DNA from: Tilletia caries
Lineage: Eukaryota > Basidiomycota > Exobasidiomycetes > Tilletiales > Tilletiaceae
Reading direction: 5' to 3'
DNA: 64,000 nucleotides
Assembly: GCA_032718865.1 (NCBI GenBank)
Contig: JALUTQ010000022.1
Span: 41,943-105,942, forward strand
The translations under genes were made by a program, and so were the position numbers. The notes below the pieces were generated by a model. The model saw nothing but the letters and a program-made list of their open reading frames with translations. It was not told the DNA's origin and ran no database searches. This document shows, one piece after another, positions 53,957-62,926 of the stretch (the first letter of the stretch is position 1; every line of letters begins with the position of its first letter).

Positions 53957-54796
53957 CTACGATTTCAACACGCTCAACTCCTGGACTCGTCCGGTCCAAA
54001 CGCTCAGCTTGGTCAGCACAAGAAGCAAGACCTGGCGATGTCATACGCCGAGATGTTGTCGGCATTCAAGGCCTTCGACAAGTCCATGGAGAAGGTCGTC
54101 GCTGAGGCCAAAGGAGAGGTCAAGGAATGGCTCCAGATCGAGAAGGACGCCTGGGTGGACATGTGGTCGTCCGTTCGCGATCACCCTCTGATAGGGAAGA
54201 GCGGAGGATGGGCTATCCTTGCTCGCTACGTCGACCTGCTCCGACACGACTACTACGATGCCCCTTACGGCTATCGACTCGACCCTGCCACTTGGCAGTC
54301 GGACATCATGGCGCGGGTCAAGATGTTCTTGGACTTCAACACCATCATCGAGGCGTCATCTTCTTCCTCGGGTGGTCATCAAGCTGGACACGGCGGCAAT
54401 CAGCAGGTCTCCTCCTCATCGGGCAAGACCTCGCAGAAGAAGAGCAAGGCCCAAGGAAGCAAGCAGCCCTTTTCGTCGGGCGCCTCGACTAGTCCCGATG
54501 GTCTTGGCGCCTGCTTCGTCTGCGGGTCCCGGGTTCTGCACAACATCAACGACTGCAACCGAGTCCCAGAAGGTCGAGAGACCGCGCACGCCAAGCGTGA
54601 CGCCAGCCGCAAGCTTATCCGGGCCTCAGATGGCACAACCATCATCTGCCATCGCTTCAATCTCTCCAACGGATGCATGTCGACCGCTCCAAGCTGCTCG
54701 GCCGGAAAGCACGAGTGTTCCATCTGTGGCAAGACGGAACATGGGTGCCAAGGTTGCCCAACCGTCACCAAGCCCTCTCAAGCCTCAGTGCTTTGA
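53957..54796 (+). CDS. Element C zinc-finger Gag
   Basis: Open from 53957; the first ATG is at 54038 (MSYAEMLSAFKAFDKSMEK). The N-part is helical (KEWLQIEKDAWVDMW), followed by a Ser/Gly/Gln/Lys linker (residues 108-155). The C-part has a Cys/His cluster: ACFVCGSRVLHNINDC, ICHRFNLSNGC and CSAGKHECSICGKTEHGCQGC. The CHRFNLSNGC block corresponds to CNRFNLGIDC of unit B and CLNYNCNPYHC of element A, so the cluster is a shared mark of these elements. The RT frame overlaps its end by about 20 bases in a shifted frame. Confidence 0.75.
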   Translation, partial: LRFQHAQLLDSSGPNAQLGQHKKQDLAMSYAEMLSAFKAFDKSMEKVVAEAKGEVKEWLQIEKDAWVDMWSSVRDHPLIGKSGGWAILARYVDLLRHDYYDAPYGYRLDPATWQSDIMARVKMFLDFNTIIEASSSSSGGHQAGHGGNQQVSSSSGKTSQKKSKAQGSKQPFSSGASTSPDGLGACFVCGSRVLHNINDCNRVPEGRETAHAKRDASRKLIRASDGTTIICHRFNLSNGCMSTAPSCSAGKHECSICGKTEHGCQGCPTVTKPSQASVL

Positions 54797-56623
54797 GTTG
54801 GCTATCAAATCACTCAATCTCGCCCATGCGTTTCCAACCATGGTGCGAGATCTGGAGGAGGGGTTCTCATTCGGAATCCCCCCGATCAGGGTCACTACGG
54901 TGAACCCAAATCACGCTGAGGCTGAGGAGGATTTGGATATCCTTCAGGAGATTGTGGACAGGGAGGTGGACGTGGGTAGAGTCCTGGCTCCTTTGTCCTT
55001 GGAGGAGGTGGAGGAGAGGTTGGGTTGCTTTCAGACTTCTCCGCTGGGCTTGGTTCCCAAGCCTGGCGGGAAGTTCAGGATGATTCAAGACTTCTCCTTC
55101 CCGAGGAAGGCCGGTCCCGAGGCTGCTGCCTCCATCAACGCCTACATCGACTCTGACGAGTTCGTGTGTGGCTGGGACGGTTTTACGGCAATGGTCGATC
55201 AGGTTAGTGTTCAGTTCCTTCCCCAACTTTGCGTGGTCCTTTGAGACCTCTGCCCTCTCTCTCCACCCCATCACTCTCATCAATCAGTAGCATGGTGTAA
55301 TCCCTCTGCTTCACGATCAATCAATTTCCGAGCTCTGGCTTTGCCAACTCGATGTTTTCTCTTCTTTCATCATCATCATCTCGTTGGACTCTTGAATCAT
55401 TGGATCAAATGCATTTGGAATGGTGGGCTGAACTGCTCTCTCTCCTTTCTCTCTTTCATCAGATTCGGGATTCTCCGAAGGGATCCTTTGCGGCGATGTC
55501 GGACGCGCAGGAGGCGTTCCGGGCGATCAAGGCACACCCCTCTCAGCTTCCGGGGCTGTTCATTGCGTTGCCAAAAGGAGGATTTGGCATCGATACCCGT
55601 CTGCCCTTTGGTCTGGCTTCGGCCACGAGGGTCTGGGGGTCGGTGGCGGACCTCGTCAAGATGCTCATCACCAGCACGATGCCCGCACTCCGGGTCATCA
55701 AATGGGTTGATGACTTTGTTTTCATCAAACCCCCGGACTCGACGATCACTCTCAAGGACATCCATCAAGCGACCGAGGTGCTGGGTTTCCCCTGGCACCC
55801 GGTGAAGCAGTCGGACTTCGACTCGAAGGTTACTTACCTTGGATTCATCTGGGACCTTCACGCGATGACGGTCAAGCTTCCGGATTCGAAGCGGGAAGCG
55901 TTCAGCCTTCGGGCCTCGGCTTTCCTGTCGTCATCTCCTCGGTCCCTCAAGGAAGTGCGGGAGACGTGCGGTGCTCTCCAGCATGTGGCCTCCATGGCCC
56001 GGGACCTGGCTCCTTTCCTCGCGGAGTTCTTCGCCTTTATGAAGGCTTGGGAGTCTAAGGAGCCTTATCATCGACTTCACGTCCCGGCTCAGGTTCAAGA
56101 CGAAGCCAAGGTTTGGGTGCGTGCCCTCAGGCATGAAATGGTCAGATCGATTGCCATGCCCTCGAAGGAGTTCCCTCACGTCTTGTACGTCGACGCGTCT
56201 ACGACCTGGGGCGTCGGGGTGACGTGTGACGATCGATGGGCGGCTTGGATGTTGCTCTCCGGATGGGATGCAGATGGAAGGGGGATTGGATGGGCTGAAG
56301 CGGCTGCCCTGGAGCTTGGCGTCCGACAGGCGGTCGCGATGGGCGCATCGGACTGTGTCCTTCGGATCTTCAGCGATAACAAAGGTGTTATCGGGGCCTT
56401 CAGGAAAGGTCGGAGTCGTGGTCGATCGGCCAACTCAATCATGCGCTCGCTCATCGCATTCGCGATGCAGCATCATCTAGACGTTCGGGTCACCTACGTG
56501 GCTACCGACGTCAACCCGGCCGACGCGCCGTCTCGTGGTCAGGCTCTGCCTGGCCCCCATCTTTCCGGTTTTGACACCCCAGCCCCCCTTCGACCCTTCC
56601 TTCATGCCACACGGAGACATTAA
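54774..56623 (+). CDS. Element C reverse transcriptase/RNase H
   Basis: Exons 54774-55202 and 55463-56623 with a 260-bp intron (GTTAGT...TTTCATCAG, in frame). Exon 1 has the finger region (TSPLGLVPKPGGKFRMIQDFS). Exon 2 starts IRDSPKGSFAAMSDAQEAFRAI with the first catalytic Asp, then LPFGLASATRVWG, VIKWVDDFVFI (catalytic DD) and the thumb (HPVKQSDFDSKVTYLGFIWDL). RNase H: YVDASTTWG, EAAALELGVRQ, IFSDNKGV and NPADAPSRGQ, giving Asp-Glu-Asp-Asp. No internal stop. DIRS-order enzymes of this type copy element RNA into circular DNA. Confidence 0.88.
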
Positions 56624-58009
56624 GTGGTACCAGAAACAACTTCGGGAGGAGGACAAGGCTCGATATCCTCGCACAAGGCGGCAGGGGGCTGCGTCCTTGG
56701 CAGGTAACAAATCTGGCCGGCATCCAACTCCCACCCATCGAGCCCTGCGAAGGGGCTCATCATCATCAGCATCATCATCCTCCTCTTCACAGGCAGTTCT
56801 GCATCGATCTTCCATCTCAAAATCACTCTCTCCATCTGCCCTGACGAGCCTGGCTCTCGTTGGGCGCCCTCAGCCACCCAAGACCATCAAGACATCAAAG
56901 CCCTCTTCTATCGGCAAGAAGCCCCTGGCTCGTGATCGCATCATGACCATCGCCCCCATCAGTGGGGACAATCCTGGACTCAAGACATCATCTGGGTTCG
57001 ACTTTGACCCTCAAGGCTGCCACTGGCATGCCGTTCACCAAATCCTCGCGTCCTCGCTCGAGGCATCAACGCGTGCCAATTATGGCGCCGGCATCGACCA
57101 TTTCGTCGACTTCTGCAACGAGAGCGGCATCGCTCATCGTCATCGATATCCTGTCTCCCAGGGCTTGCTCCTGGCCTTTGTGGCTCACATGAGCGACAAG
57201 GTACGGGCTTCCACACTCAGCAACTACATCACCGGCATCGCCACCTGGCACCGGACCTGGAATCAACCATTCGAGAGGGGCGAGGCCGTCGGCCTTGCCC
57301 TCAGGGCTCTATCAAAATCAGGGCCTCCCAAGCTGCCTCCTCGCCCGCCGGTCACTCCTGAGGAGCTCATGGCCGTATTCCGCGTTCTAGACGTTGCCGG
57401 GAATGCTCATCACGCAGCGGTATGGGCTTGTGCGCTGGTCTCATGGTGGTCCATGTGTCGGTTGGGGGAAACAACCACGGCCAACCTCTCTCTCCTCAGG
57501 CCGATCGTATCGTGATGCGGTCCCACTTTCGAGGTTTCTCGACGGGAGATTCGGGCCACAGGATGGCGGCCTTCTGGCTACCATGGACGAAGACAACGAA
57601 GGTCCAAGGACTGGACAAGTTCGTGGCCGACTGCGGTGGGGCTCTCAACCCGGTTTTTGCCCTCCGCCATCATTTTCGACTCTCGCCTCACGTTCCGGAG
57701 CTCGCCGGCATCACTTCACTCTTCGCGTTCAGGGAGCGGGCTGACAAGCCCCTCCTTCCCCTTACAAAGAAATCATTTCTCGAGACCTTCAACTCGGCTC
57801 TTTCAGCTGCCGGTCGCGGTTCGCATGTCGGTCATTCGTTCCGGATTGGGGGCGCGACCATCCACTGGCGTGCTGGGGTCCCCCTAGACACCATCAAGCT
57901 CATGGGGGGGTGGAAGTCCGACTCCGTTCTTCAGTACCTCCGTAGCCTGGATCTTGGATTGGCCAGTGCGCATGCGCTCACGGCATCATTCATTGGGAAT
58001 CCCTTGTGA
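56604..58009 (+). pseudogene. Element C tyrosine recombinase, one frame slip
   Basis: Starts MPHGDIKWYQKQLREED, overlapping the RNase H end by 20 bases. After a Ser-rich region (residues 45-75) the core-binding domain follows (SSLEASTRANYGAGIDHFVDFC). The catalytic domain has MCRLGE (first Arg) and then a one-base frame change near 57500. It continues in the next frame with FRGFSTGDSG, GHSFRIGG (His-x-x-Arg), MGGWKSDSVLQYL (Trp) and RSL. The usual terminal Tyr is best assigned to QYLRS. Stop at 58009. The frame slip could also hide a short intron ending CTCAG. Confidence 0.75.
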
Positions 58010-58344
58010 TCCTAACCTTGGTCTCTCTTTCACACCACTCTTGGCGGTTTCCTCCTGCCTCATGACCTCTCAGTTCTACATTCTCATGACCCCTTTCAGG
58101 CGATGATCCATTCCGCTACAACATCAATCACCTCAATCATACGCGCGTTTCTCTGCGCTCTTTGACTCATTCTTCCTCATCGTTGAAGCCATCACGTTCA
58201 GAATCAGTGATTTCAGTGATGCTTTCCAGCTTGATCCCTGCGTGCATATAAGGACGTCAGCGACCCAATCATTCTTCACCTGGCCGCCGCGGTCTGCCTC
58301 ACTGCGCTCAGCATCCCTGCCTTCGGGATCTGAGGGACGGCGGG

Positions 58345-59028
58345 CCCGGCGGATCATTCTCGGGTCTCAGCTGGCCAGACCTATTTAGGTCTCTTACTAT
58401 GCACGTGTATCTTTGGATCCACGTTTTCCTTCTCTATCAATGAGTCTACTCAGAACGTCGCACCGCACGGAGCAAGGCCGAGGGTGTCGCGTCAGATGAG
58501 ATGAAATCGCTGTCGCTTGGCCTCGGCTGCAGTGAGGACGTGACGCGTAATGCCAAGAGACATGGCACCGCGTCGCGTCGGGATCGGGAGTGGAAGAATC
58601 TTCTCATAAGTCGGCCCGACGCGCGTCGGTGCCTCTGACGGACGACCACATCATCAGTCGTCCTCACTCACATCCTCACTGCTATCCTCTCACAGGTGCG
58701 CAGTCGAGTAGAATCATTGACTCAATCCCTTTCTTTCGCCCATTTATTTCCCGCCCACCCTGTTTCAGGCTTGGGATTGAGGATGTTTTGTTTGTTGCGT
58801 AAGCAACGTTTGGGTCGGCGTTTGGATTGCGCCTCATCTTTCAGCATCATGTATTTCAGCCAGCTGCTGTCCCACCCAACCGTCCCCTTCCCGGCGGATC
58901 ATTCTCGGGTCTCAGCTGGCCAGACCTATTTAGGTCTCTTACTATGCACGTGTATCTTTGGATCCACGTTTTCCTTCTCTATCAATGAGTCTACTCAGAA
59001 CGTCGCACCGCACGGAGCAAGGCCGAGG
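58345..59028 (+). repeat. Right-end block B1-A2-spacer-B2 of element C
   Basis: B1 58345-58483, A2 58484-58737, spacer 58738-58889 (unique, pyrimidine-rich), B2 58890-59028. B starts CCCGGCGGATCATTCTCGGG and ends GCAAGGCCGAGG. The B1-A2 junction is the sequence that would result from joining the two element ends in a circle, as known for PAT/Ngaro elements. Confidence 0.85.
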
Positions 59029-59084
59029 CGCTTATTTTGCCACTTAGGAGGATCGCGTCAGACGCTCCGGTTGAACAGGCTCTA

Positions 59085-59433
59085 AGGGCCATTCCTGGGC
59101 GACGTAACAAAGGTTTTGGATATCATCCTGGTGTGAAAAAGTCAGGTGGTTTGAGGACGAAAGTAAAAAGTTTTTTCTAGTGATGTATGTTTTAGTGGTA
59201 CGGCCGTAAGGCTGACCGCCTCCAGAAACCCATACTCTAAAGAGTCTGGGGAATTGGAACGAGCGTAACGAGCGGCCTTGCGAGAAGTGGAGGTAAGAAG
59301 GAAGAAAATTTGCATCGCAAGGTGGACAACCACCACCTTTCCTCACTCTCCTCCCCTTCTGACTCGCGAGCCGACAATTTTTGACCCCACCCACCTCCCC
59401 GAAGGGTCCTCCCCTTAGCGCATGCGCTCCCGC
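59085..59433. other. Unassigned spacer between element C and the B fragment
   Basis: No gene recognised on either strand. It contains a pyrimidine-rich CCACCACCTTTCCTCACTCTCCTCC block (broken here as CCACCACCTTTCC then TCACTCTCCTCC). Confidence 0.35.
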
Positions 59434-59585
59434 AGCCGCACGGGCTCGGTCGCAGCGTTCGAGCGGATCAACTCCGCTCAAAACCCACATACGCGTCTCG
59501 TTAGTGGCGTAAGGAATACACGCTTACGCTGACAATGACATTCCATTACACACAGCCAGACGATACCACAGCGAGCGAGAAAGGC
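59434..59585 (+). repeat. Isolated 3' terminus of unit B
   Basis: GCCGCACGGGCTCGGTCGC, the GAGCGGA/TCCGCTC stem, ACATACGCGTCTCGTTAG, CTGACAATGACATTCC and the terminal GAGCGAGAAAGGC match the tails of both B copies in the same order. Nothing else of B is present upstream. It shows that the B tail is dispersed as a mobile end and is not only part of one duplicated locus. Confidence 0.82.
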
Positions 59586-60333
59586 CCTCTGAATTGTACA
59601 CCACCTCAGCATCACCGAACTTCGCAACACAATAATCAAACACCCTTGCGGAAGTGGGAGGTGCTCAGGCTCTACGATAGCTACAATGTCTTCCTTTGTG
59701 TTGCTGTATCTTTCTCTATTGAATGTGGTGTTTTGCGTGGTGTTGTGTCAAAAAACCGCTGGTTTCCGACCCACACACCGTCCACCCTCTGTACACCGGC
59801 TATCGCCTGTCATACATATGTATGTACATTATCTAGGCCCAGACCCGACGCTCTTCTTGCTTGTCGGCTGACGCCCTTCTTCTCTTCATCTCCTCCCAGC
59901 TTTCCTCATCTCAATTTTACAGCGAATCGAAACATGCCAGCTGTACACCTCCTTCCTCCGCGTTCCTTTGGAGATGGAAGTCCATATAAGAAGGCCAAGA
60001 GGACCCGAGAGTGTATCTTCCCTTTTCCATCAAACCCTCTGTCCACTCCGTCCTCCCTTTCTTCGCTCCAGGCAGGTCCTTCGAGCTCAAACTCTTCTCT
60101 TCACTTTTTCACTTCTTCGCTTCTCCGCTTCGCTCAAGTCACTGCAAGCCCTCCTTCACTCATCTATCAACATCAGCGCTACGCAGGCAGGTCCTTCCGA
60201 GTTCGCGTTCATCCTTCCACACCACTCCAGTGCACAACCCTCGACCCTTCACCTTCACCTGCGCAGCGCACATCGCCTCTCCCGCCTCGACAATCTACCA
60301 TCATAAGGTCCCAGCCCATCCGAATCAAGAAGA
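59586..60333 (+). other. Upstream region of the 60.3-kb gene
   Basis: Mostly pyrimidine-rich leader-like sequence. A 288-codon ORF runs through it but has the composition of noncoding C/T-rich DNA. Near 59934 an ATG opens MPAVHLLPPRSFGDGSPYK, followed by GTGTATC that could be an intron donor; this might be the first exon of a lost gene. No firm call. Confidence 0.35.
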
Positions 60334-61044
60334 ATGAAGATCTTCAATTCCGCTGCTTTGGTCCTGCTGGCGCTCGTATCGGTGCGCTCCGTTCAAGGTG
60401 AGTCCACTGGGTCAGCATACGATGTTAAATGGTCATGCGATTGGCACTGACTATCGGAACATGCTGCACCGCCAATAGGAGTACCAATACCGGAGTCTCC
60501 GCACTCCCCGCCAGTTGAACGAGCCGCTGCTCGCAGTGAGTCCATTGGATCGGAATGTGATGTGGAATGGTATGGGATCGGTACTGACAAACGTGACACG
60601 CTGTATCGCTAACAGTCTCCCCGGAAGGGGTGCATCTCCCGTCCCCCCTCGCACACACTAGTACCAAGATTCAAGAAAAAAAAAGCCCTCCTGATAGCGG
60701 GGGCAGCCGGCGCGGCGGCGATTGCGGCGCCCTTGGTGGTGCCCTTGGCGGTGATTGCGGCGCCCTTTGCGGCGTTGGGGGGTTGGGGTACGGCGGGTAT
60801 CGTTTGGTTAAACATTTTTGAGCATCGTGATTCCGGTACTTCACCGACGAACGGTCGTCGTGCGGTTGTGACTACCACTCCGGCGGCGGAAACGCATCGA
60901 GATCCCGTACGACACGAGGCAGCCGATTCCATCAACTCTGCGAAGCCGATCGCGCTCAACGTCGAGTATCATCAGGTAGTGAGCAAAGAGCCCGAGAAGA
61001 ACGCCAGAGCATTGGCGACGGGAGCGATGAGCCCTGAGGCCTAA
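60334..61044 (+). CDS. Secreted hydrophobic small protein (167 aa, three exons)
   Basis: Exons 60334-60397, 60480-60536 and 60662-61044; all junctions are GT-AG and in frame. MKIFNSAALVLLALVSVRSVQ is a signal peptide. A short Pro-rich linker (GVPIPESPHSPPVERAAAR) and a basic patch (IPRFKKKK) precede a Gly/Ala-rich hydrophobic segment (ALLIAGAAGAAAIAAPLVV ... GIVWLNIF, about residues 50-93). A polar tail ends at SPEA. The CACACTAG acceptor at 60661 is needed; using the earlier AACAG (60615) gives a Gly/Cys-rich frame ending at 60821 and loses the hydrophobic domain. Gly/Ala-rich hairpins like this occur in IFI6/IFI27-type small membrane proteins, but I cannot prove homology. Confidence 0.6.
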
Positions 61045-62700
61045 GGTCCTCACCGCGATTGCCGTCCTGGCGGAATTGCATCTCGGTCTCAGTGCGGGCG
61101 CGCTCACTACGTTCTTCGTCAAGCCCGACCGGAATTCTCAGCGAAGCCGGCGCAATGTTGTACCAAACACCTTTGGGATTTGTCCTTGTAGAGTGTGGGC
61201 GAGCTCTTCCGCCCCCCTCAATCAAATCTCCAAGGCTCGACGGTGTCACCTGGCGAAGAGATGTCTCAATGCAAAACGTGATGTGAAGTACGATGCGTGC
61301 TCGATCAGGAACGGATCGGATGCTGTAAGGCGCATGGCAGCTTTGAGGGAAGGATTATAGTCAAAAGATGTGACCCAACACGAAACTGTCCAACGTTCGG
61401 TCGTCCCTTTACCAGATCGATTGTCATTCCGCCGGCTTCCGAATTGCTCTGGACATTTCCTTCTTTGCTCACCGCTCACCGCTCTCCTTCCTGCATAATT
61501 TGCTTGGTCGTCCAAAGCTCCTCGGTCATCACACATCGCACCTCTTCCATCCCATACTCCTGCTTCCTCAGTCACACGTTCTGAACATCTACGCTCACAG
61601 TCCATAAATTTTCTACTCTCGAACCCCAACAACACCAACAAGAACCACAACGAAACCCTCTCAGCATCAAGAACAGAACAGGAAAGGTTTCGAGCCCCGC
61701 TACTTCGATCCTACTGGTTACTGGTGTCGCTTGCACACATCGAAATCATCAACAAGCGCCAGGTAAACGTTCTCTTCTGTGCGCAGGGTCTTCTCCTTCA
61801 AGCCTCTTTGTTGACCGTTCTCACACTTTATGTCAGAAAATCTCTTTCGAAGGCCATTCTCTCTGACTTTCGCATTACTCGTTCCTTCGTTCTGCAGGCC
61901 TTGCTACTTTCCAACGAGAAATGATGCGACATCGACGGGTACGGGATCATCGGGTCCCGTTGGGCCCCAACGCATTTCGCAGGCCGGGACCCCGGCCTTA
62001 CCTGAACGTCAGCAAGGCTGTCCCTCCGTCTGGAGTCTGGACCTCCCGCTCTCCTTTCGACATGCCGTATCCTTGTCGGAATAACCTGAACTATCGGCGC
62101 ACGTATACGATAATACCAACCTCCGTCGGTATGAAACGAGTTCTCCGACATCCCACCCAACGGCAACACCACGCTGTGAGGGGTGAGCTTCGGAAGGGGG
62201 GGATCACGGTCATGGCATTACATTTACATTTACCTGGGGGGGGGCAAAGGATCACTGACTCGATCCGAAGCACGAGGCGCCGTGGGGATGTCTTTAGTTT
62301 TTCGGTTCTCCTTCTTCAGAGCCTCAAGGGAAACCACTCAGCACCGTATAGCCTCTGGGCCTCCTGCTTACAACACCGCGCCTGATTGTTCCCTCGTACC
62401 CACGGCCGAAAACGTTCGGCGAGCTGGACGACGACGAACCCGACCTGTGGCGGCACGAGCGCTGGCAAGGACCAGATGATGAAGCTAGCCTTCCTCGTTG
62501 ACGAATGGGGCCGTCGAGACATCTTCCAAACACGCCTCCGGACGGCCTGTAAGCCGGATACTGATGATTGGAACTCGCCTCCACCTGCAGCGGTGCAGTC
62601 GAACGCAGGTGATCGCTGTTCGGACCGAGGGACATTCTTCTTACAATCGCACCAGCTTCAGCGTTTGAGCCGCCTAATCATGATGGACCTCAGGTGAAGC
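61045..62700. other. Region with a decayed copy of the secreted-protein start
   Basis: At about 61672-61738 the sequence (ATCAAGAA...TTCGAGCCCCGCTACTTCGATCCTACTGG) resembles the first exon of the 60334 gene, but the ATG is lost. This suggests a dead paralogue. No consistent exons follow. ORFs at 61921-62385 and in other frames have no recognisable domain. A G9 run is present at 62227-62235. Confidence 0.35.
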
Positions 62701-62926
62701 TCAGTCTGCTACCGGTGCAAGAGTGAGCTCGTAGAGCACCTCGTGAGTATCAGGTGATGAGGCCGAAGTACATAGTCAGGAGGATTGCGAACAATCAGAA
62801 TCCAATGGAAGGGAATGATTTCCAAAGATCTACATATGTAACAAACAAACAAACAAAAGAAACGTCCGAGCGAGGCGCGAAGCCTCGAGAGAAATCCACC
62901 CCACCCCACCTCCAGCTTCCTCCACT
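62701..62926 (-). other. 3' region of the Skt5-like gene
   Basis: Immediately after the stop on the minus strand. Contains repeated TTTG units (TTTGTTTGTTTG around 62843-62856). No coding sequence. Confidence 0.5.

Larger units (their letters stand above)
51945..59028 (+). mobile_element. PAT/Ngaro-like tyrosine-recombinase retroelement C
   Basis: Split direct repeats define it: A1 (51945-52199) at the left, then ORFs, then B1 (58345-58483), A2 (58484-58737), a 152-bp spacer and B2 (58890-59028). A1 and A2 match over about 255 bp and B1 and B2 over 139 bp. This is the layout known for PAT- and Ngaro-type DIRS-order elements. Genes: gag 1, zinc-finger gag 2, RT/RNase H with one intron, tyrosine recombinase. 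No methyltransferase domain. It is the best preserved retroelement in the window. Confidence 0.88.
51618..59084. repeat. hAT-like terminal inverted repeat pair around element C
   Basis: GAGCCTGTTCAACCGGAGC at 51620 and its reverse complement ending at 59082, 24 matched positions in all. The right end reads TAGAG in the outward-in direction, matching YARNG. The outer flanks do not form an 8-bp duplication. Removing element C leaves a ~400-bp element, so C probably landed in a MITE. A second shorter inverted pair, TGTTCAGCTGGCC (51738-51750 and 51902-51914), lies inside the left part. Confidence 0.6.

Noticed and set aside
59535..60401. 288-codon ORF on +
   Set aside because: Translated C/T-rich leader DNA with no domain; it runs through the B fragment and overlaps the signal-peptide exon of the 60334 gene in another frame.
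60616..60821. Gly/Cys-rich ORF as the main product of the 60334 gene
   Set aside because: It requires skipping the frame that gives a long hydrophobic domain. Kept only as an alternative splice form.
61921..62385. 154-codon + ORF
   Set aside because: Arg/Pro/Ser-rich without motif, no conserved start context, and other frames are equally open.
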